Origin: JANNSW01 sp031431235
Lineage (GTDB): Bacteria > Pseudomonadota > Alphaproteobacteria > Rhizobiales > Hyphomicrobiaceae
Assembly (NCBI GenBank): GCA_031431235.1
Contig: JANPDA010000508.1
Span: forward strand, 1-11,220
Reading direction: 5' to 3'
Length of the DNA: 11,220 nt
Positions 6,329 through 11,220 of the stretch are shown here, piece after piece. The translations under genes were made by a program, and so were the position numbers. Positions within the stretch are counted from its first letter, which is position 1; each line of letters opens with the position of its first letter. Below the pieces are notes generated by a model. The model was not told the origin of the DNA, did not search any database, and saw only the letters and a program-made list of their open reading frames with translations.

Positions 6329-6991
6329 ATGTCCGAGCAGCAGATCGACTACGAGCGCCTCTCCCAGGAAGCCCTTCGAGGGGTGGTGCGGAGCGTGCTC
6401 GAGCGGGTCGCCCAATCGGGCCTGCCCGGCGATCACTATTTCTACATCGCCTTCAACACGCAGGCTGACGGTGTCGGTATTTCCAAGCGCTTGAAGGTCC
6501 AGTATCCCGAAGAGATGACGATCGTGCTACAGCACCGGTTCTGGGATCTGGCTGTGCATGAGGATCGGTTCGAGGTGAAGCTGACCTTCAACTCGATCCC
6601 GGAGCGTCTGGTCGTTCCATTCCAGTCGCTGAAAGTTTTCTTCGACCCGAGCGTGCATTACGGCATGCAATTCGAGCCATCAGAGCTTTCGGCTGCGGCT
6701 CGCAAAGGGCCACGGCTGGCCGAGGTCAAAACCGGGTTCGACGGCGAAACTGAAGCCGGCTTGCAGGACGACAGGGCGCCAGCGGCCGACCCGGAGAAGA
6801 AGACGCCCATCCGCAACGTCGGGGCAGCGCGCCCGCGCCTCTCCCGCAAGGGCCAGTCCGACCGGCCAGCCAGCCCGCCACCCGTGCCCGAGCTCTCCCA
6901 GTCGACCGCCAAATCTCCCGACGGTCCCGATGATGATCCCCCGCGCCCGAGCGCCGAGGTCGTGAAGCTCGACCGGTTTCGCAAGAAGTAG
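6329..6991 (+). CDS. sspB: Alpha-type SspB, ClpXP adaptor for ssrA-tagged proteins
   Basis: This 220-aa cytosolic adaptor binds ssrA-tagged polypeptides and tethers them to ClpXP. The folded N-terminal domain (about residues 7-117) carries the family core: DYERLSQEALRGVVRSVLE, YFYIAFNTQADGV, YPEEMTIVLQHRFWDL and IPERLVVPFQSLKVFFDPSV. A long disordered region (about 120-205), rich in Pro, Ala, Asp and Lys, leads to the C-terminal AEVVKLDRFRKK (209-220), the ClpX-binding tail of SspB. The ATG at 6329 is chosen because the conserved domain begins right after it; a TTG at 6278 would add 17 unlikely residues and abut the ssrA 3' end. No strong Shine-Dalgarno is visible. The protein looks longer than I recall for SspB-alpha, because of the linker. 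It lies about 54 nt downstream of ssrA, so readthrough from the ssrA promoter is possible. Confidence 0.93.
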   Translation: MSEQQIDYERLSQEALRGVVRSVLERVAQSGLPGDHYFYIAFNTQADGVGISKRLKVQYPEEMTIVLQHRFWDLAVHEDRFEVKLTFNSIPERLVVPFQSLKVFFDPSVHYGMQFEPSELSAAARKGPRLAEVKTGFDGETEAGLQDDRAPAADPEKKTPIRNVGAARPRLSRKGQSDRPASPPPVPELSQSTAKSPDGPDDDPPRPSAEVVKLDRFRKK

Positions 6992-6994
6992 AGA

Positions 6995-7008
6995 CGACCG
7001 GCCGGTCG
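6995..7008. repeat. Perfect palindrome between convergent sspB and the FolC-like gene
   Basis: CGACCGGCCGGTCG is a perfect 14-nt palindrome 3 nt after the sspB stop codon, in the 42-nt gap between convergent genes. It could help end transcription from both sides or be a protein site, but it lacks a T-run and a proper loop. Function is a guess. Confidence 0.35.
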
Positions 7009-7033
7009 CCCGTGAGGCTGTCATTCTCAGCGT

Positions 7034-8365
7034 TCAGAAGAATCTCAGCCGCGCTGGATCGCCGCCGCGCAGGGCGTGGGCCAGCTCGATCGCCACGAAC
7101 AGACCGCCGGCGACGTAGGCGGCCCGCCTCTCGTCGCGGCAAATGGTCACGGTGCGCACCGCTGCCACTGCGATCGTTGCAGCTTCCACGATCGAAGCGG
7201 TTGGATTGGCGGCTCTGGCAATGGCGGCGATCTCGGCGGCGGGCGCGCCCTTGTGATGGGCGCTGGTACAGAGAATGCGATTGAAGCGGGGCGCGAGCAG
7301 ACCCACCATGTCGCGTGCATTCTTGTCGCGCGAGCAGCCGAGCACGAGCAGGCAGTCTCCGAGCCGGTTGTGAGCGGCGAACGCGGCGAGTGCGGCCTCG
7401 ATCGCCGCCGGCGAGTGGCCGACGTCGATGGTGACGGCGGGATCCTCCATCACCAGCTCGAGCCGGCCCGGCCAGCGCGTCTCGGTGGCAGCGCCACGGA
7501 CCGCTCCGGCAAAGCCGTGCGCCTCGAATGCCCGCTCGCGATCCAGCAATCGTTTGGCCAAGAGCGCGGCGATCGCGAGATTGTCGCCCTGGTGGGGGCC
7601 GGCAAGATTGAGCCGGATACCCTCGATGCTCTGTCCGTCGAGCATCAGTCGCAAAACGCTGCCGCCGGCATCGCTCGTCTCGATCGTCACGGCCGACGCC
7701 TCGGTTGCGAACAACGGCGTCACCCCGATCAGACCGGCATGGCAACGCATCTGCGCGGCAAGCGGGGCGAGCGTTCGACCCAGCACGGCGAGACCGCCTG
7801 TCGCCACGATCTCGAGCTTGTCGAGAGCGATTGCAGCCAAGGTCTTGCCGAGAATGTCGGTGTGGTCGAAGTCGATCGATACGACCGCCGCCAGCGGGGC
7901 GCGTGCCATCCGCACCGCGTCGTAGCGCCCGCCGATGCCGGCTTCGAGCACCAGCGTATCGACGCGAGCTTGCGCGAAGGCGGCGATGGCGAGGACGAAG
8001 TAGGCCTCGAACGCGCCGACCCGATCGTCGGGATCGATGCCTTCGTAGGCGGCGATCGCCGCGAGAACCTGATCGGCTTTGTGCGTGAGCAACTCGTCCG
8101 TTGCGGGCGCTCCAGAAATCTCGATCCGCTCGTTGAAGCGAAAGAGATGCGGCGAGGTGAAGAGCCCCGTCCGCCGTCCCGACCGGCGCAGGATCTCGGA
8201 GCAGAGCTTGGCCGTCGAGCCCTTGCCATTGGTGCCCGTGATGGCGATCCGCGGTGTCGCGCGCAGATAGGCTCCGAGGCCGAGTGCCGCAATCAGCGCG
8301 TCGACCCGATGCAGGCCTGGGCCGGCGCCGAACTTCGGGAGGCGGAAGAGGGGATGCAGCATCAT
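7034..8365 (-). CDS. FolC-like Mur ligase family protein (folylpolyglutamate synthase paralogue)
   Basis: The 443-aa cytoplasmic enzyme has the FolC layout: ATP P-loop GTNGKGST (44-51), SPHLFRFNERI (71-81), VLEAGIGGRYDA (139-150), FDHTDILG (166-173), the carbamoylated-lysine position K183, PHQGDNLAIA (257-266) and WPGRLE (298-303), then a C-terminal ligase domain. Such enzymes activate a carboxylate with ATP and join it to an amino acid. Two motifs deviate from the usual FolC forms as I know them: DVGHSPAA (314-321) where DxAHNP is expected, and GGRYDAVR where GGRxDATN is usual. The ATG at 8365 overlaps the TGA of the ATP-grasp gene by 4 nt. Housekeeping folC in alphaproteobacteria normally lies beside accD; accD is absent here. 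The order ATP-grasp then Mur ligase copies the domain order of cyanophycin synthetase. It may still be a folate enzyme; an unknown peptide or polyglutamyl product is the alternative. Confidence 0.85.
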   Translation of the reverse strand: MMLHPLFRLPKFGAGPGLHRVDALIAALGLGAYLRATPRIAITGTNGKGSTAKLCSEILRRSGRRTGLFTSPHLFRFNERIEISGAPATDELLTHKADQVLAAIAAYEGIDPDDRVGAFEAYFVLAIAAFAQARVDTLVLEAGIGGRYDAVRMARAPLAAVVSIDFDHTDILGKTLAAIALDKLEIVATGGLAVLGRTLAPLAAQMRCHAGLIGVTPLFATEASAVTIETSDAGGSVLRLMLDGQSIEGIRLNLAGPHQGDNLAIAALLAKRLLDRERAFEAHGFAGAVRGAATETRWPGRLELVMEDPAVTIDVGHSPAAIEAALAAFAAHNRLGDCLLVLGCSRDKNARDMVGLLAPRFNRILCTSAHHKGAPAAEIAAIARAANPTASIVEAATIAVAAVRTVTICRDERRAAYVAGGLFVAIELAHALRGGDPARLRFF

Positions 8366-9492
8366 GGCAGCGGTTTCAGCTCTCGCCCGAAGGCCCGCGA
8401 CAGGATCCGCCGCCAGATTTCGAGGACGAGGTCCATCCGCCCGAGCTGCTCGAGAGCGGTAATGCCGGGCGCTCCGTTCACCTCGATCACGCGCAGCAGG
8501 GAAAAATCGCTGCCCCCCGATGCGTCCATCAGATCGACGCCGGCGACATTCAGGCCGGTCAGCCGCGCTGCCGCCAGCGCAAGGTTGGCGAGTTGTGCCG
8601 GCACTGGCTCGACCAGACGCTCGGATCGTCCCGACGCCGCCAGATTGCGCCGGCCCGGCAAGGTGACGATGCGACCGGTGGCGACCATCTCGCCCGGCGC
8701 CAGACCTGCTTGGGCCGCGATCACGGGGATCGATCGCTCGGGGATGCCGGAGATGCCGCTGCCCGCGAGCGCGGCGTTGTAGGCGGCGATCAGCTCGCCG
8801 AGAGCCGACCGACCGTCGCCCCGCAACGCCGTCGTCGCCCGCTCGACGCAGAACACGACCTCGCCGTCGAGGCAGAGCACGCGATACTCCGGGCCGCTGA
8901 ATACGTCCTGCAGGATGACCGCGTCATAGCGGGTGGCGGCCTCCTCGAGATAGGTTTCCAGGCGCGCCCGGTCGTGCACGATCTCGGCGAGATCGCCGCG
9001 CGCGCCCATGTTGGGCTTGGCGAAGAGGGGAAATCCATGCGCCACGCCATGGCGGATCGCATCCTCCCGCTCGCGTCCCGGCGCCCGGTATTGCCGGTGA
9101 TGGTCCGAGACGAAGAAGAGAGTGCCGCCCAGCGTCGCCAGGCCGTGCGCCTCCAGTAGGCGGGCCGTGTGCATCTTGTCCTTGGCGAGCGTGAAGGCGG
9201 CGGCGGTGTTGGTCGGATAGATGCAGGCGCGCCCGGCCGCGAGCGCGAGGGTGCGCGCGCCATCCGAAATTTCCAGCAGATAGCCCTCGCCCGAGACGTC
9301 GCGGAAGCCGAGCCCGAACGCGGCGCAAGCGGCGGCGAGATAGCGGGTCTCGGAGGGGAGGCGTGGGCAACCGGGGTCAGAACACTTTGTCCGAGCGCCC
9401 TGGCCGAACGCCAAGCCACCGCCAAAGGGGTCTGACCCCGGAGCTGGTCCCGGAGCCGACACAGATCCACCGGCCTGTCTTTTCTTGCCCAT
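8362..9492 (-). CDS. ATP-grasp ligase, cyanophycin-synthetase/glutathione-synthetase-like
   Basis: About 376 aa, cytoplasmic, predicted to join a carboxylate to an amine through an acyl phosphate. The ATP-grasp fold is marked by TNTAAAFTLAKDKMHTARLL (94-113), GFPLFAKPNMGARG with the ATP-binding lysine K159 (153-166), QDVFSGPEYRVLCLDGEV (195-212) and the metal-binding RVIEVNGAPGI (334-344). The pattern of these blocks recalls the N-terminal ATP-grasp domain of cyanophycin synthetase more than RimK. The ATG at 9492 is preferred; a longer frame to 9585 would overlap the fumC start. The first 45 residues are Gly/Pro-rich and largely encoded by a palindromic repeat (9371-9441), so the conserved part starts near residue 46. 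The gene is coupled to the FolC-like gene by a 4-nt overlap and is divergent from fumC, 52 nt away. Substrates are unknown. Confidence 0.85.
   Translation of the reverse strand: MGKKRQAGGSVSAPGPAPGSDPFGGGLAFGQGARTKCSDPGCPRLPSETRYLAAACAAFGLGFRDVSGEGYLLEISDGARTLALAAGRACIYPTNTAAAFTLAKDKMHTARLLEAHGLATLGGTLFFVSDHHRQYRAPGREREDAIRHGVAHGFPLFAKPNMGARGDLAEIVHDRARLETYLEEAATRYDAVILQDVFSGPEYRVLCLDGEVVFCVERATTALRGDGRSALGELIAAYNAALAGSGISGIPERSIPVIAAQAGLAPGEMVATGRIVTLPGRRNLAASGRSERLVEPVPAQLANLALAAARLTGLNVAGVDLMDASGGSDFSLLRVIEVNGAPGITALEQLGRMDLVLEIWRRILSRAFGRELKPLP
9371..9441. repeat. GGGGTCAGA palindromic repeat inside the ATP-grasp gene
   Basis: CCGGGGTCAGAACACTTTG (9371-9389) and CAAAGGGGTCTGACCCCGG (9423-9441) are inverted repeats matching at 17 of 19 positions around a 33-nt loop. 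The element lies within the 5' part of the ATP-grasp reading frame and is translated as a low-complexity stretch with SDP at each end. It looks like a small dispersed REP/MITE-type palindrome inserted without breaking the frame. Confidence 0.75.
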
Positions 9493-9544
9493 GCCGCTTA
9501 TGATCCGCCACCGCTGCGCCTGCCCGATAGAGGTACCATAACCC

Positions 9545-10936
9545 ATGCCCACCACCCGCACCGAGACCGACTCCTTCGGCGCCATCGAAGTCGCTGCCGA
9601 CCGTTACTGGGGCGCCCAGGCAGAGCGGAGCCGGGGCAATTTCAGGATCGGCTGGGAGCGCCAGCCGGCGTCGATCGTGCGCGGGCTCGGCATCGTCAAG
9701 CGGGCAGCCGCCGAGGTGAACATGGCGCTCGGGCGTCTCAGCCCCGAGATCGGCAACGCGATCGTCGCCGCGGCCGGCGAGGTGATCGCAGGCAAGCTCG
9801 ACGACCACTTCCCCCTCGTCGTCTGGCAGACGGGCTCGGGCACGCAATCGAACATGAATGCCAACGAGGTCGTCTCCAACCGGGCGATCGAGATCTTGGG
9901 CGGCGTGATGGGCTCGAAGAGCCCGGTGCACCCCAACGACCACGTCAACATGAGCCAGTCCTCCAACGACACCTATCCGAGCGCCATGCACATCGCCTGC
10001 GCGGAGGAAATCCATCACCGCCTGCTGCCGGCACTACGCCTGCTGCACAAGGCTCTCGCGGAGAAATCGCGCGCATTCGCCCACATCATCAAGATCGGGC
10101 GTACGCACACGCAGGACGCGACGCCTTTGACGCTGGGCCAGGAGTTCTCCGGCTACGCCAAGCAGGTCGAGAACGGCGTTTTCCGCATCGAGCAGACGCT
10201 GCCGCTGCTGATGGAGCTCGCCCAAGGCGGCACTGCCGTCGGCACCGGTCTCAACGCGCCCAAGGGCTTTGCCGAGAAAGTCGCCGAGCGTATCGCGGCG
10301 ATCACCGGGCTCCCATTCACCTCCGCCCCCAACAAGTTCGAGGCGCTCGCCGCCCATGACGCCATGATCATGAGCCACGGCGCGATCAACACGGTCGCGG
10401 CCTCGCTGTTCAAGATCGGCAACGACATCCGCTTTCTGGGCTCGGGCCCGCGCTCGGGGTTCGGCGAGCTGCAACTGCCCGAGAACGAGCCCGGCTCCTC
10501 GATCATGCCAGGCAAAGTGAACCCGACCCAGTGCGAGGCCCTGACCATGGTCTGCGTGCAGGTGTTCGGCAATCACGCCGCGCTCACCTTCGCCGGCAGC
10601 CAGGGCCATTTCGAGTTGAACGTGTTCAATCCGGTGATGGCCTACAACTTCCTGCAATCGGTGCGGTTGATCGCTGACGCCAGCGTTTCCTTCACCGAGC
10701 ATTGCGTGCTCGGCATCGTGCCGCGCGAGGACAACATCAAGGCAGCGCTCGATCGATCCCTCATGCTGGTGACGGCGCTCGCCCCCAAGATCGGCTATGA
10801 CAACGCTGCCAAGATCGCCAAGACCGCACACCAGAACAGCACCACCCTGCGTGAGGAGGCGGTCGGCGGGGGCTATGTCACGGCCGAGGAGTTCGATGCC
10901 ATCGTCCGGCCGGAAAACATGATCGGACCGGGCTGA
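9545..10936 (+). CDS. fumC: Fumarate hydratase class II
   Basis: The 463-aa iron-independent fumarase converts fumarate and malate in the TCA cycle and acts as a tetramer in the cytoplasm. All active-site blocks are present: GSGTQSNMNANE (97-108), HPNDHVNMSQSSNDTYPSAM (129-148), GRTHTQDATP (185-194, with the T187-H188 pair) and the superfamily signature GSSIMPGKVNPTQCE (317-331), whose S319 aligns with the catalytic base serine. The length is standard. The ATG at 9545 has AGAGGT (9529-9534) 10 nt upstream. It is transcribed divergently from the ATP-grasp/FolC-like pair across a 52-nt gap that must hold both promoters unless one lies within the other gene; TATGAT (9499-9504) is the only -10-like sequence seen there, with no good -35. 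A long hairpin lies downstream. Confidence 0.97.
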   Translation: MPTTRTETDSFGAIEVAADRYWGAQAERSRGNFRIGWERQPASIVRGLGIVKRAAAEVNMALGRLSPEIGNAIVAAAGEVIAGKLDDHFPLVVWQTGSGTQSNMNANEVVSNRAIEILGGVMGSKSPVHPNDHVNMSQSSNDTYPSAMHIACAEEIHHRLLPALRLLHKALAEKSRAFAHIIKIGRTHTQDATPLTLGQEFSGYAKQVENGVFRIEQTLPLLMELAQGGTAVGTGLNAPKGFAEKVAERIAAITGLPFTSAPNKFEALAAHDAMIMSHGAINTVAASLFKIGNDIRFLGSGPRSGFGELQLPENEPGSSIMPGKVNPTQCEALTMVCVQVFGNHAALTFAGSQGHFELNVFNPVMAYNFLQSVRLIADASVSFTEHCVLGIVPREDNIKAALDRSLMLVTALAPKIGYDNAAKIAKTAHQNSTTLREEAVGGGYVTAEEFDAIVRPENMIGPG

Positions 10937-11220
10937 GGATTACTCCATTCGATCAATCGGATACGGGCCATATTCGCCTTCTGTGCAGGGTTTCGGATGA
11001 CGGCCCTCTCGATGACCTCGACACGCACACGGGGCCGTCGTCCGAAAGCCTTCAGTGAAGGAACCCGCGGGAGTTAGGGCACGTTGGTGCGGCTGGCTCT
11101 ATGGGGATTTGGCCGGCGCGCATGGCCGTGCTGCTGTCAGCGCCGTTGCCGTTGAGTGGTGCGGACAGGCGACGGCGGGTGGAGCAGCACCCCGAACGAA
11201 GGCGCTGACCGCGCTTCGAT
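10937..11220. other. Right-edge stretch without a convincing gene
   Basis: Apart from the hairpin, this 284-nt stretch holds nothing I can call a gene. A minus-strand frame is open from the window edge to a TGA at 11052-11054 and ends in a segment reading MRAGQIPIEPAAPTCPNSRG. Its Arg/Ser/Pro-rich make-up looks like translated non-coding or repeat DNA rather than a protein. It could be the tail of a gene that starts outside the window. Confidence 0.4.
10987..11051. repeat. Long imperfect hairpin downstream of fumC
   Basis: TTTCGGATGACGGCCC (10991-11006) pairs with GGGCCGTCGTCCGAAA (11032-11047) over 16 positions, 15 canonical plus one G-T, around a 25-nt loop. The stem extends by three further pairs past one mismatch. 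It starts about 50 nt after the fumC stop. No T-run follows, so it is either an RNA-stabilising or Rho-assisted 3' structure for fumC or a dispersed palindrome. A smaller palindrome, CCTTCAGTGAAGG (11049-11061), adjoins it. Confidence 0.6.

Noticed and set aside
7076..8782. A 568-codon plus-strand open frame
   Set aside because: It is antisense to the FolC-like and ATP-grasp genes, spans both, and has no recognisable domain.
7034..9492. Naming the ligase pair cyanophycin synthetase
   Set aside because: The Mur-ligase half is closer to FolC and no cyanophycinase is nearby; only the order of domains and the ATP-grasp pattern agree.
9493..9585. Longer N-terminus for the ATP-grasp protein
   Set aside because: It would overlap the fumC start region, and the extra residues resemble no domain.
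1..11220. CRISPR array, tRNA, rRNA or transposase gene
   Set aside because: No regularly spaced direct repeats, tRNA cloverleaf apart from the tmRNA tRNA-like domain, rRNA segment or transposase motif was seen on either strand.

Overview
The window is GC-rich DNA from an alphaproteobacterium, probably of the Hyphomicrobiales or a nearby order; the genus cannot be fixed from the sequence. The main evidence is a circularly permuted two-piece ssrA (tmRNA) gene followed by an alpha-type SspB adaptor, and a CysN-CysC fusion of the kind found in rhizobia. Gene density is high and most minus-strand genes sit in tight, overlapping pairs.

Left to right: (1) 23-780, minus strand, a two-gene unit of a 100-aa protein of unknown family and a HEPN-type helical protein, overlapping by 4 nt, possibly a toxin-antitoxin-like pair. 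(2) 790-957, two related palindromic elements, each bounded by CTAGTGT/ACACTAG, with arms that differ between copies but still pair. (3) 1010-3828, minus strand, cysD and cysNC, the sulfate activation operon making APS and PAPS. (4) 4015-5724, minus strand, a CPBP membrane protease and an EamA-type exporter, probably one operon. (5) 5931-6991, plus strand, ssrA and sspB. The RNA encodes the tag ANDNYAEVAIAA (resume Ala codon included), and the next gene encodes the adaptor expected to deliver tagged proteins to ClpXP. (6) 7034-9492, minus strand, an ATP-grasp ligase and a FolC-like Mur ligase overlapping by 4 nt, in the same order as the two halves of cyanophycin synthetase. (7) 9545-10936, plus strand, class II fumarase fumC, divergent from the ligase pair. 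(8) 10937-11220, no convincing gene, one long imperfect hairpin.

Two sets of neighbours clearly work together: CysD with CysNC in sulfate activation, and tmRNA with SspB in ribosome rescue and proteolysis. The best candidate for an undescribed system is the ATP-grasp/FolC-like pair: two different ATP-dependent amide ligases, translationally coupled, with altered motifs in the FolC-like member and a palindromic repeat inside the start of the ATP-grasp gene. The second candidate is the HEPN pair at the left edge. The permuted tmRNA is a known alphaproteobacterial arrangement, but it is invisible to protein-based annotation and a false 62-aa ORF covers its acceptor piece.
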